Assembly (NCBI RefSeq): GCF_009796745.1
Contig: NZ_CP047024.1
Coordinates: forward strand, 62,001-126,000
Reading direction: 5' to 3'
Length of the DNA: 64,000 nt
Source of the DNA: Paraglaciecola sp. L1A13
Lineage (GTDB): Bacteria > Pseudomonadota > Gammaproteobacteria > Enterobacterales > Alteromonadaceae
Below the pieces are notes generated by a model, which worked only from the letters and a program-made list of their open reading frames with translations, was not told where the DNA came from and made no database searches. Below, one piece after another: positions 9,619 to 18,635 of this stretch (within the stretch, counting starts at the first letter, position 1; each line of letters opens with the position of its first letter). The position numbers were made by a program, and so were the translations under genes.

Positions 9619-10212
9619 TTAATTCAAAAAGAACTGAGTGCTAATAAACTGCCATTGCTCGTTAAAGCCCTCGGTAGGACGACGCGTAAACTTACTGCGA
9701 ATAAACTGGTTAATGCGACCATCCGCGTAGCAGATAAGGAAGTTGGCGATAATCGCTTCATCTGCTGGTAAGGTTTTACCTTCTCGTAACTTTCGTTCTC
9801 TAAGAACTTGTTTTAACTGAGTTTCTAAGCGTTCAAATAGTTGGGTTATGCGGTCACGCAGTCTGTCTTGTTCGCCCATTAATGCGTCACCGTTTAAGAT
9901 GCGCGTTATGCCTGGGTTTTTCTCGGCAAATCCTAGTATTAAACGCAGAATTAACTGGCAACGGGTCTCAGAGTCTTTTTCTTCGTTTATGATTTTGTTG
10001 ATACGCGAAAAGAGTGTTTCTTCGATAAACTCGATTAATCCTTCGAACATCCGTGCTTTACTGGGAAAGTGGCGATACAGCGCAGCCTCTGATACACCCA
10101 CGTGTGCAGCCAGTTTAGCCGTAGTGATACGTTGGCCTGGATTGGTTTGTAACATACTGGCGAGTGCTTGTAATATTTGTGCGCGGCGATTTATTTTTTT
10201 TGCTATTGCCAT
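9619..10212 (-). CDS. slmA: Nucleoid occlusion factor SlmA
   Basis: This 197-residue TetR-type DNA-binding protein (E. coli SlmA has 198) binds chromosomal SBS sites and blocks FtsZ assembly over the nucleoid. The N-terminal helix-turn-helix reads [20 protein letters not shown], with [20 protein letters not shown] after it, as in known SlmA. The start ATG at 10212 has AGGA seven bases upstream. Its position next to coaBC matches the E. coli order, but dut, which normally sits between them, is absent here. Confidence 0.93.
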   Translation of the reverse strand: MAIAKKINRRAQILQALASMLQTNPGQRITTAKLAAHVGVSEAALYRHFPSKARMFEGLIEFIEETLFSRINKIINEEKDSETRCQLILRLILGFAEKNPGITRILNGDALMGEQDRLRDRITQLFERLETQLKQVLRERKLREGKTLPADEAIIANFLICYADGRINQFIRSKFTRRPTEGFNEQWQFISTQFFLN

Positions 10213-10272
10213 TTTCTATCCTAAAGTGACCTCTGTGTTCTTCGTTACCTAAAGAGCATGTCCTTGGTTTAT

Positions 10273-11484
10273 TTACGTCGTTTTCTGTACATAACGTTGT
10301 GCAACAAGTGTCATTAGCGTTAACGCTAACTGACTCTTATCGGCCACGCCGAGATTTTTTTCACCATTATTCCAATAAACATTAAGCGCGTTTTGTTCGC
10401 TGTTAAAACCTAAACCTGCTTGGGACACATCGTTTGCAGCGATCATGTCAAGCTTCTTACGTTTGAGTTTATCTTGAGCGTAATGGGCGACGTCTTGCGT
10501 TTCAGCGGCAAAACCGACCGTGAAAGGAGGCTGAGCTAAATGTGCAACATCACTAAGAATATCAGGGTTTCTAGTAAAAGTAAGTGTTAACTCCGAATCG
10601 GACTTCTTAATTTTCTGTTGTGTTTTCTGTTGTGGTTTGTAATCAGCAACAGCTGCGCAACCTATAAAAATGTCGCAATCCGGCACCACTTTCATCACAG
10701 CTTTATGCATTTGTTCGGCACTAACCACGTCTATTACTTCAACGCCTGTTGGGCGAAGTAAATTAACCGGTCCAGATATTAAGGTAACCTTAGCACCAAG
10801 AGCTAATCCGGCTTGCGCTAGTGCGTAGCCCATTTTCCCTGAACTGTGATTACTGATAAAGCGTACGGGATCTATTTCTTCCCGGGTTGGCCCTGCTGTA
10901 ATCACAATATGCCTGTTGGCTAAAATGGGATCCATTGGACTTTGGGCTAACATGTTAGCAATGTCGACAGGTTCTAACATACGACCTAAACCCACATCAC
11001 CGCACGCTTGCTCACCGGGAGCTGGGCCCAAAACCTTGACACCCCTTTGTACAAGCACGTTTAAGTTAGCTTGCGTAGCTGGAGCGTGCCACATCTGTTG
11101 ATTCATTGCTGGCGCGATATATAACGGTGCGCTGGTGGCTAGGCAAAGCGTAGAGAGTAAATCGTCAGCTAGGCCGTGTGCTAACTTAGCCATAAAATTC
11201 GCTGTAGCTGGCGCTATAAGCACTTTGTCAGCCCATTTAGCCAATTCAATATGGCCCATGGCTGCTTCTGCATTTCGATCGAGCAGGTTATCACCGACTG
11301 GATTCCCTGAGACCGCTTGCAGCGCTAAGGGGCTTACAAACTCGCTTGCTGAAGTGCTCATTACACAACGTACTTGTGCCCCAAGAGCCGTTAATTTCCT
11401 GACTAAATCTGGGGTTTTATAAGCCGCTATACCGCCTGTTATGCCGAGAAGAATCTTTTGCTGAGTTAATTGCATAGGGATCAT
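10273..11484 (-). CDS. coaBC: Bifunctional phosphopantothenoylcysteine decarboxylase / synthetase
   Basis: This 403-residue CoaBC (Dfp) makes 4'-phosphopantetheine from phosphopantothenate and cysteine in CoA synthesis. The N-terminal flavin-binding CoaC half begins KILLGITGGIAAYKTPDLVR and carries APAMNQQMW. The C-terminal CoaB half starts near residue 190 with ITAGPTREEIDPVRFISN and includes SSGKMGYALA and FAAETQ. It starts at 11484 (MIPMQL); the internal ATG nine bases later is an equally possible start. It is divergent from radC. Confidence 0.95.
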   Translation of the reverse strand: MIPMQLTQQKILLGITGGIAAYKTPDLVRKLTALGAQVRCVMSTSASEFVSPLALQAVSGNPVGDNLLDRNAEAAMGHIELAKWADKVLIAPATANFMAKLAHGLADDLLSTLCLATSAPLYIAPAMNQQMWHAPATQANLNVLVQRGVKVLGPAPGEQACGDVGLGRMLEPVDIANMLAQSPMDPILANRHIVITAGPTREEIDPVRFISNHSSGKMGYALAQAGLALGAKVTLISGPVNLLRPTGVEVIDVVSAEQMHKAVMKVVPDCDIFIGCAAVADYKPQQKTQQKIKKSDSELTLTFTRNPDILSDVAHLAQPPFTVGFAAETQDVAHYAQDKLKRKKLDMIAANDVSQAGLGFNSEQNALNVYWNNGEKNLGVADKSQLALTLMTLVAQRYVQKTT

Positions 11485-11618
11485 TTTGCTGTCTTAGGTA
11501 TTTTATGTGGTCATTATTGGCTGGAATAGACCGCTTTTGCTAGGCTTAATTTTCAATTGTTTTCGATTTTGTGTCCCTCGTAGACACAAAAAAGAAACTC
11601 GAGAATAGTCAGGGACGT

Positions 11619-12056
11619 ATGAAAATAACCGATTGGCCAAGCCATGAAAGACCAAGAGAAAAACTATTAGCACAAGGGCCTACAGCTTTATCCGATGCAG
11701 AACTATTGGCTATATTTTTACGAACGGGTACCAAAGGGCTTAGCGCTGTTGATCTTGCTCGTAACTTACTTAATACCTTTGGTTCGCTGCGCGGATTGAT
11801 TGGTGCAAGTCAGCAAGACTTTTGTCTTGCTAAAGGCTTAGGGCAAGCAAAATTTGTTCAATTACAAGCATCAATAGAGCTAAGCCAGCGTTTTTTCACT
11901 GAGCAGTTGCAACGCGAAACCGTATTTAATAGCGCCCAACAAACAAAACATTTTTTAATAGCCCAGCTACGAGATGAACCGAACGAAGTGTTTGGCATGT
12001 TATTACTTGATAGCCAGCATCAGTTAATTAAATTCCGCAAGATGTTCTTCGGATAG
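11619..12056 (+). pseudogene. radC: radC, 5' fragment (interrupted by island)
   Basis: This is the N-terminal part of RadC, an MPN/JAB-fold protein. It begins [20 protein letters not shown] and holds the helix-hairpin-helix region ([12 protein letters not shown]). Native sequence ends at KFRKMFFG (12048-12053), and a TAG from the island follows at once. The catalytic HNHPSG part lies 20.9 kb away at 32927-33169. The two native pieces total 224 residues, as in E. coli RadC. The start is ATG 11619 after AGGGA; an upstream in-frame GTG at 11571 would add 16 residues. Confidence 0.92.
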
Positions 12057-12063
12057 TACCCTT
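12040..12063. repeat. Left island-chromosome junction (attL-like) with terminal inverted repeat
   Basis: RadC coding sequence GATGTTCTTCGGA runs directly into TAGTACCCTT (12054-12063). The latter is the inverse of AAGACTACTA at the right end, with 8 of 10 positions matching. The shared core TTCGG (12048-12052) reappears at 32924-32928. This is the form expected of a tyrosine-recombinase junction. Confidence 0.75.
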
Positions 12064-12679
12064 CTCTCAATGTAATATTTGTAATAACTATCGTGGGACT
12101 TAGTTGTCTTAGGGTATAAAAAATGTAATATTTAATTTCACGATTTGCTTAATAGCACCGGATAATAGCTACTATATAACTGGTAAAAAATAGGTAAAGC
12201 GAAGAGTAACTCGTGACGAATTATGTCTTAAAATTAGAAAAAGTTTTCTCGATTTTTTCTAAGATTTCTTTCAAATTTATCCCCTCATAACATTTCAACT
12301 GTAATATAAAATCTATAAAAATTAGTTACAAGTGGGTGAGAAATATTCACGTTTCGGGTTTGAAAATTCAATTTGAACTTATTGTTTTAAAGTACTAAGC
12401 TTGCTTTTGTCGGCTTTCTGCACCGCAACTCACTTTGCTCCGACATTGGTGCACATTCTCTTTTTTTAAGGCAGTTTATCTTCGTTATTTGTTGAAATTT
12501 CACTGCCTTCCCCCACATGTCCTTTCATTTCTTTTTGAAATGATGGGGTTTATTTATTTACCATTAGACAAAACTTGAAAGTGTTCATCATATTGTCTTT
12601 CTCTACGAAGCTCAGCGCAAAAATTTGGGTTATGATTCTGGTGAAAATATAAGTGCATTTTAGAGTATGAGGAGTTGAA
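12057..12679. other. Non-coding left end of the island
   Basis: There is no gene in these 623 AT-rich bases. They hold an exact 12-base direct repeat (AATGTAATATTT at 12069-12080 and 12122-12133) and a third partial copy TGTAATAT at 12300. A second near copy of the island end motif, TAGTTGTCTT, lies at 12101-12110. A small hairpin, CATTTC-TTTTT-GAAATG, lies near 12525-12541. These are plausible recombinase-binding or promoter elements. Confidence 0.5.
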
Positions 12680-14068
12680 ATGCTCTCTAGTTCTACATTA
12701 AAAGTGAATGTTATCTTAGATAATACTGGTCAAGTTGTTAATTCAAAGTGCATCGTGACGAGAGAAGGAGTCTTGCTCAGCTACCTCAAATATTTATTGG
12801 ATAATCGCTATAAAAGCGAAAGTTGGAAAAGTCGATCGATCTTTGCAAATCGGCTACTGATAGATTATATCGACGCAAATAAAAATGTGTTTGCTCAACC
12901 TCTAGATCTTTTCAGGGAGTTTAGCCACATATTATTTACTGGAACAATTAGTAAAACCAATCAGGATCCTTCTAATCTTTTTTGGAAATCTAGAAAACCT
13001 GATGACGCTAACTTTATTCTTAGTCTTATCACCCACTACACAGATTGGTTGTCGGTAGTTAATAACAATAAAGATTTACAGTTAAATCCTTTTCGAAAAG
13101 CGTCTAGTTTTGAAAAAAAACTGATATGGGCATCCCTTCTGAACAAAAAAGATAAGGCGTTTTTGTCACATCTTTGGAAACCTGAACTTGTAAACCAGTC
13201 AACTCTTCGAGTGAGGCAGTTAGGATTAAGACGATTTACGGCATCATCGCATTTTAATGATGACTCAAAAGCCTTCCCTAAAGAAAAGATAAATGCGTTA
13301 CTTTATAAAGGTTTTCTAATTCCTAAATCCGAGCACAAAGAACAACTCCATGAACGTATAAACCTTAGAGATGTGTTAATAACGTTACTCATGTATTACG
13401 GTGGATTGCGAATTAGCGAGACAGCCCATATATACATTGAGGATATCGCCGAAGTAAAAAACCAAGCACTATCAAAAGTTGTTAAAGTGTATGATCCTAT
13501 TTTTGGTAGGGCCCCATGCAAAGAAAATATTACTAGAAGACAATACCTACTAGAGCAATATAGCTTAGAACCTCGCTGTAACTATGATGTCAGTTCAAAA
13601 CAATTTGCGGGGTGGAAAAATCCGTCACTTTCCAATGCTAGAGATCGTTTTTTCATTGTATACTTTTTTCCGGAAAAAGCCGGTGAGTTATTCTTTGAAT
13701 TTTGGCGGCTTTATATTATTTATCAAAGGGTTGGCGCTCCTTCGACGGCAATGCACCCCTATGCCTTTACATCAAAAAACGGTTCACCTTACTCAATTAA
13801 GTCTTACTATGAGGCACGTAAGCGAGCCGTAGAGAGAATTGGGCTTGTTTACTGTAAAAACGAAGGAACAACACCCCATGGCGACCGACATCGATATGGG
13901 CAAAATTTAGCTGAAAGTGGCGTCTCACCGGTAGCTATTCGTAATGCTATGCATCATAAAAGCCTTGAAAGCCAACACACTTATACTAAACCATCCGACA
14001 AAGAGCTTCGAAGACAGTTGGTGGAAGCTGAAGAACTCCTAACTGCATCGGTAGTAATGCCAGAATGA
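12680..14068 (+). CDS. Tyrosine recombinase, GmtY-like
   Basis: This 462-residue site-specific recombinase is the first gene of the trio. The catalytic residues of the family are visible: Arg244 in GGLRISE, HGDRHRYG supplying His and the second Arg, MHHKS as the late His, and the nucleophile Tyr435 in HTYTK. The N-terminal ~200 residues would form the core-binding domain. ATG at 12680 follows AGGAG by six bases. Its stop overlaps the next start (ATGA), indicating translational coupling. In GMT islands this protein is expected to cut and join the element ends; TnpA of Tn554 is the analogous enzyme. Confidence 0.85.
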   Translation: MLSSSTLKVNVILDNTGQVVNSKCIVTREGVLLSYLKYLLDNRYKSESWKSRSIFANRLLIDYIDANKNVFAQPLDLFREFSHILFTGTISKTNQDPSNLFWKSRKPDDANFILSLITHYTDWLSVVNNNKDLQLNPFRKASSFEKKLIWASLLNKKDKAFLSHLWKPELVNQSTLRVRQLGLRRFTASSHFNDDSKAFPKEKINALLYKGFLIPKSEHKEQLHERINLRDVLITLLMYYGGLRISETAHIYIEDIAEVKNQALSKVVKVYDPIFGRAPCKENITRRQYLLEQYSLEPRCNYDVSSKQFAGWKNPSLSNARDRFFIVYFFPEKAGELFFEFWRLYIIYQRVGAPSTAMHPYAFTSKNGSPYSIKSYYEARKRAVERIGLVYCKNEGTTPHGDRHRYGQNLAESGVSPVAIRNAMHHKSLESQHTYTKPSDKELRRQLVEAEELLTASVVMPE

Positions 14069-17000
14069 AGAGCTACAGAGGGCCAATTTATTCAACGTTA
14101 GATTTAGCCTCAAAAGCGGTAACCAAATTAAATATTTCAACTGAGAAAGAATATCGTATCCGATACAGAGAAGATCCAAGGTTGCCAGCACATCCCTATA
14201 GATTCTATGTCAATGAGTGGAGCTGTTGGCCAGAGTTCTTCAAAACTGGACTGCAAAAATATCAGACTTTAGAAGAAGCTCGTGCCGCGTGTACCAAATT
14301 AGGTATTAAAAGTGGTCTCGAATATAAAACACGGTACAAAGAGGATCCTAGGCTGCCTTCGACTCCTATGAGGAATTATAAATGTGATATGTACGCAGTG
14401 CTTAATCGTACAAAACCGCAACCTCGATATAGATCTTTAAAAGAGGCATCTAAAGTAACCCAGCGTCTGGGCATTCAAACGCGTAAGGACTATTATCTCG
14501 GTTATCAAGTAGATGCTAAATTAAGAAAGAGTCCGGACCGTACTTATTCGAAAGAGTGGGTTAGTTGGTCGCACTATCTAGGAATTGTTGTAGTTGAAAA
14601 ATACGAAACTCTACTTAAAGCCTCTAATGCAAGTTTCAATCTCAACATAAAAACCCAAAAAGAATATAAGCGCCGCTACAAAGAAGATCCCAAATTGCAA
14701 AGTAATCCATCTAGGGAATATAAAGATGATTGGGTTTCTTGGAAAGTCTACTTAAAAACAGCGTTCCCAATTTACGAGACTATACAAAAAGCCTCCAAAG
14801 CGGCAATAAAGCTCGGTTTTCGAAGTGAATGGCAATATCACCGTCAATACAAAAAAGATATTCGTCTGCCTTATTCTCCAGATAAGGACTATGCCAAAGA
14901 ATGGGTCAATTGGTTTGTATTTTTGAAACAAGTTAAGCCTGTTTCGAAATATGCCTGTTTGAAAACAGCTTCAGACGCGGCGATAAAATTAAAAATACAG
15001 GGTCAAAGTGATTATTATAAATTATATCGAGAAGATCCTAGATTGCCCAGTTGTCCAGCGCTTTACTATTCAAAATTATGGAAGGGGTGGGGTGAATTTC
15101 TGAATAGAAAAAAAACCTATTACATTACTCTGAAAGAGGCTTCTGATTCTGCTATTTCGCTAGGAATCAAGACAGGAAGAGAATACGGAAAAAAATTTAA
15201 ATGTGATCCTAAACTACATTATGATCCTCGTAATTATTATTTAAGTGAATGGAATGGGTTCGGCGCCTTCTTAAATACAGAGATACACAAATATAAAAAT
15301 ATTCGTGAGGCATCACGAGCGACCTTAGCTCTAGGTATTGATTCATGTAGGTCATACTTAAAAAATTGTAAAGATGATAACAAATTACCTAGACATCCAC
15401 AGACGTTTTATAAAGTAGAATGGCAGTCGTGGAATAAATTTTTAAATTTACCAGAGAAATATAAAACTCTCAAAGAGGCTTCTGTCTCTGCAGTCAGATT
15501 ACATATATCGTCATCTGTAGAATATAGCCACAGGTACAAAGAAGATCCAAGGCTCTATTGCATTCCTAAAACTCATGAGCCTAATGCTTGGATTGATTGG
15601 CGTAATTTTCTGAGTAAAGAAGTATTATTAAAGTTTAACCAAGGATGGAAAGTAGCAACCCAAGCCTTTCTAAGAACACAACAAGGGATAGACACAAAAA
15701 ATAGCGTTATTTCAAAGTATTATGACTGTTTTTTCAGGGATTCTGAGCCTACTCAACTGCCTTCACAAATGCTCCATCGTGATTATCAATTTGACGTATT
15801 ACGTTATGAAGCTCTAATTTCCGATCAGGCAAGTACTAGCCAGTTGCGGTTTCATAATATCATGGTGCTATTTTTTGATTGGATTATTGATAATTACTGC
15901 ACAGATAAGGATGAATACGAAGAGCTAGTACTACCGGGATATAGGAACCCTCTTAAAACTCTAATGGGTAATATAAAAATGGGTTTACCCAAAAGGGTGC
16001 CGACAGAATCGGTCAGACCGGTCTTACCTTTAAGCATTGTAGAGACTGCAAGGATGTATCTGTTTGGGAACCAGTTTAGTGGATTCAAATCCGCTACGCA
16101 TCTTCATAACTTTTTTGAGAAAGATTGGTTAGATATCGATAAAAAATCTATTGATTTTGCAGATGATGACTGTGCTTGGAGAATTAAGCCTGAGAGTACA
16201 CTTCAATATCAGATATGGAGCCCTGTAAAAGCGGTAGCACTTTATACTTTGTTAAAAGTACCTTTGAGAGGCCAGCAGATACTTTGGTTGGATTCTGGCG
16301 AAGGCGACGACGAGATTCCTTTAGAAGTATCGCCTAACGCAATAAAGTGGGTCAAAAACTCTCTTGGTTTATCTCGCTGCCGAGTAAACAAGCGAGGTTT
16401 TATTAAAAAGTTGAGTGACGGTGCTGAAGGAATGTTTATCACTACGAATAAAACTTCAGCTAGAGAGGGCGGTTACAGCGTACCTTACATCCCGCACGAC
16501 TTAGCTCTATTAGTTATCAGATTGAGGAATTGGCAGTCAAAATATAACCCTTTGAAAGAAATGACCAAATGGACTGAAGTGGAGCTGCCTAGGAAAATTA
16601 ATGAGCGAATCCTTACAGCTAGAGGAGAAACGGCGTTTTTGTTCAGAAATCCGGCAAAGCCAAATGGAGATCCGATAAATACAAGCATGGCTTTTACGCG
16701 TTCACTACCCCGCTTATTGTATCTAATACAAAATGGAAATGAGAATTTAGCTCATATCGATAAAGGCATTTATAGAAGCCAATATACACCACACTCGATG
16801 AGAACAAGTTTGATTACTGCGTATGTTGTTGACGGTGGCGTACCGATACACGTGATATCAAAATTAGTTGGTCACGCCTCTATTGTAATGACTATTTACT
16901 ATACGAAAATTGGTCACGGAACAATGCGTAAGGAGCTTTGTAAAGCAGAGAAAAAAGCATTAAAAGAATGTGTGCATCGCTTAGAGGACACAATTCTTAG

Positions 17001-17946
17001 TGACAGCATCGAAAAAGCTAAAGGAGAACTTTATGCGAGAGATAGTGTTTTTTTAAATGACGTTACTGACTCGTGGCCCAAAGCAAGTTACCAATTTACG
17101 GATAAGGGAATCTGTGCAATGGGTGGGGGAGGTTGCGATACTGGTGGGACAAACGAATATGGAGAGGCTGATAACTCCCCTGTGTTAATTGGTTATCTAG
17201 GAAAGCGAAACTGTGTAAGGTGTCGATATTTCATTACCGGGCCCGCTTTTTTGGGGGGGTTGGGAGCTTTGTGTAACGAACTGCTATTGGAAATAAAGAC
17301 GGTTTCTATTGAACAGCTAGAGTTACAAAGACAAGCTGATGCTCTGAAAGATGAAAAGTATGATGTCGAGAAAGCCGGAGGCTTTTTTTTAAAGACTAAT
17401 ATTCTAAGACGAAATGAAGCTGATATTGAAGAAAAAACAATGAAGCTTGATGTATTTATTTCAGATTTTGCAGCTACTCAAAATTTAATGAATGAAAGCC
17501 GGATTATCATGCGAGAGTCAAATGCTATTGATAGAAAGCTATTAATTGCTCCTACCTCACTAGTTGAAATGGACTTCAGACTAGAGGAGCCAGGTACTGA
17601 CTTTAAGCTACTCAATGAAATTTGTGAAAATGCAACGATTTATTCCACCTCGAGTGCATCTAGAGCCATTCCTAAACGTTCTCAGATGATAGATAGACTT
17701 GCTACGCAGAATGGTCTAAATCCACTCCTATATCGATTGTCAGAAGAAGAGCAACTCATTGTTGGAAATCAAGCGTCTGTTCTTATTCAAAGCTATGTTT
17801 CCAGTTGGCAAGATATTGAAAAGTTGTTTAGCGGAGAATTGTTATTTGATGACTTGGATCGCAGTAATGATTGCAAATTATTATCGACAAAATTTCATCG
17901 ATTAATGAGTTCAGCAAATAAAGTTTTGCTAGAAGGAAATATATAA
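14065..17946 (+). CDS. Large tyrosine recombinase with nine N-terminal repeats, GmtZ-like
   Basis: This 1293-residue protein begins with nine ~57-residue repeats (residues ~8-530). Each follows the pattern Y-x-(T/S)-L-x-x-A-S, L-x-I, E-Y, R-Y-(K/R)-E-D-P-(R/K)-L-P, and E-W-x-x-W-x-x-(F/Y)-L, and they resemble the phage-integrase repeat unit. The recombinase domain follows, with Arg735 (PLRGQQ), His910 and Arg913 (HSMRT), His937 (VGHAS) and Tyr945 or Tyr946. A Cys cluster (C1017, C1024, C1050, C1053) near GGGGCDTGG and CVRCRYFITGP probably binds zinc. A helical tail ends the protein. It overlaps both neighbours by 1-4 bases. Confidence 0.85.
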   Translation: MKSYRGPIYSTLDLASKAVTKLNISTEKEYRIRYREDPRLPAHPYRFYVNEWSCWPEFFKTGLQKYQTLEEARAACTKLGIKSGLEYKTRYKEDPRLPSTPMRNYKCDMYAVLNRTKPQPRYRSLKEASKVTQRLGIQTRKDYYLGYQVDAKLRKSPDRTYSKEWVSWSHYLGIVVVEKYETLLKASNASFNLNIKTQKEYKRRYKEDPKLQSNPSREYKDDWVSWKVYLKTAFPIYETIQKASKAAIKLGFRSEWQYHRQYKKDIRLPYSPDKDYAKEWVNWFVFLKQVKPVSKYACLKTASDAAIKLKIQGQSDYYKLYREDPRLPSCPALYYSKLWKGWGEFLNRKKTYYITLKEASDSAISLGIKTGREYGKKFKCDPKLHYDPRNYYLSEWNGFGAFLNTEIHKYKNIREASRATLALGIDSCRSYLKNCKDDNKLPRHPQTFYKVEWQSWNKFLNLPEKYKTLKEASVSAVRLHISSSVEYSHRYKEDPRLYCIPKTHEPNAWIDWRNFLSKEVLLKFNQGWKVATQAFLRTQQGIDTKNSVISKYYDCFFRDSEPTQLPSQMLHRDYQFDVLRYEALISDQASTSQLRFHNIMVLFFDWIIDNYCTDKDEYEELVLPGYRNPLKTLMGNIKMGLPKRVPTESVRPVLPLSIVETARMYLFGNQFSGFKSATHLHNFFEKDWLDIDKKSIDFADDDCAWRIKPESTLQYQIWSPVKAVALYTLLKVPLRGQQILWLDSGEGDDEIPLEVSPNAIKWVKNSLGLSRCRVNKRGFIKKLSDGAEGMFITTNKTSAREGGYSVPYIPHDLALLVIRLRNWQSKYNPLKEMTKWTEVELPRKINERILTARGETAFLFRNPAKPNGDPINTSMAFTRSLPRLLYLIQNGNENLAHIDKGIYRSQYTPHSMRTSLITAYVVDGGVPIHVISKLVGHASIVMTIYYTKIGHGTMRKELCKAEKKALKECVHRLEDTILSDSIEKAKGELYARDSVFLNDVTDSWPKASYQFTDKGICAMGGGGCDTGGTNEYGEADNSPVLIGYLGKRNCVRCRYFITGPAFLGGLGALCNELLLEIKTVSIEQLELQRQADALKDEKYDVEKAGGFFLKTNILRRNEADIEEKTMKLDVFISDFAATQNLMNESRIIMRESNAIDRKLLIAPTSLVEMDFRLEEPGTDFKLLNEICENATIYSTSSASRAIPKRSQMIDRLATQNGLNPLLYRLSEEEQLIVGNQASVLIQSYVSSWQDIEKLFSGELLFDDLDRSNDCKLLSTKFHRLMSSANKVLLEGNI

Positions 17947-18569
17947 TGATTGAAGACGTTTATAATACATTGCTCCGAGAAACAAAAAGTGCGCGAGTGA
18001 AGCAAACTTTGAAAATAATAAACCAAGTATGTGAAGAGCAGTTGGAACGGGGTTCTAAAGACTTTTCCATCTCTACTATATCTCGCGTCGGCGGCAAGTT
18101 AGGCGTTCCGCAAGCTCAATCTATTAGGAATAAATCGGGCCAACCCTATAAATTGCTAATTAAAGCTTGGCAAGAGGCTTACTCTCCACATACTGTTACA
18201 AAATCTGTGAAAGGTAGGGAGTGGGTAGAGCGTATTAAGGAGCCAACTATTCGATATTTAGTATACGATTTATTATCGAAAAACCGGCACCTGTACTCTG
18301 AATTACAACTCGTCAAGTCTGTTAAAACGTTAGAAGTTGACTTAAGACAAAAAAATTCTGATTTACATAGTACCGAAAAATTACTTAGTTGGACGGAAAG
18401 CGAAATCGATGCCCTTAGTTTGGCTATAGATGACAGCTTTATTGATCGAAACAGGTGGGTCAAGACTTCTCGAGGAGCAATCATAAATGAAAGTGGAAGT
18501 ATCATTTTCGAGCGAGGGTTTGTTTCTGCAATCCAAAAAATTTTGGACTTAAAGTTTAACACTATATAA
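17946..18569 (+). CDS. Third protein of the mobile trio, GmtX-like
   Basis: This 207-residue protein's start ATG shares one base with the GmtZ-like stop (TAATG). The middle carries FSISTISRVGGKLGVPQAQ and SIRNKSGQPYKLLIKAWQ, the kind of helix-turn-helix-like stretch seen in GmtX. A coiled-coil-prone segment follows (residues ~115-155). Position and size equal GmtX and are analogous to TnpC of Tn554, an accessory factor of transposition orientation and frequency. No catalytic motif is seen; a DNA-binding accessory role is inferred. Confidence 0.8.
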   Translation: MIEDVYNTLLRETKSARVKQTLKIINQVCEEQLERGSKDFSISTISRVGGKLGVPQAQSIRNKSGQPYKLLIKAWQEAYSPHTVTKSVKGREWVERIKEPTIRYLVYDLLSKNRHLYSELQLVKSVKTLEVDLRQKNSDLHSTEKLLSWTESEIDALSLAIDDSFIDRNRWVKTSRGAIINESGSIIFERGFVSAIQKILDLKFNTI

Positions 18570-18635
18570 TCTAGAGAAATTAATTACACTACCTTGACTT
18601 GTTTTAAATAAGCTTAGATTTTTAAAGGAATTTGA

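Noticed and set aside
11571..11618. Upstream GTG extension of radC (16 residues)
   Set aside because: The family begins at [21 protein letters not shown] sequence; the ATG at 11619 gives a reconstructed length equal to E. coli RadC.
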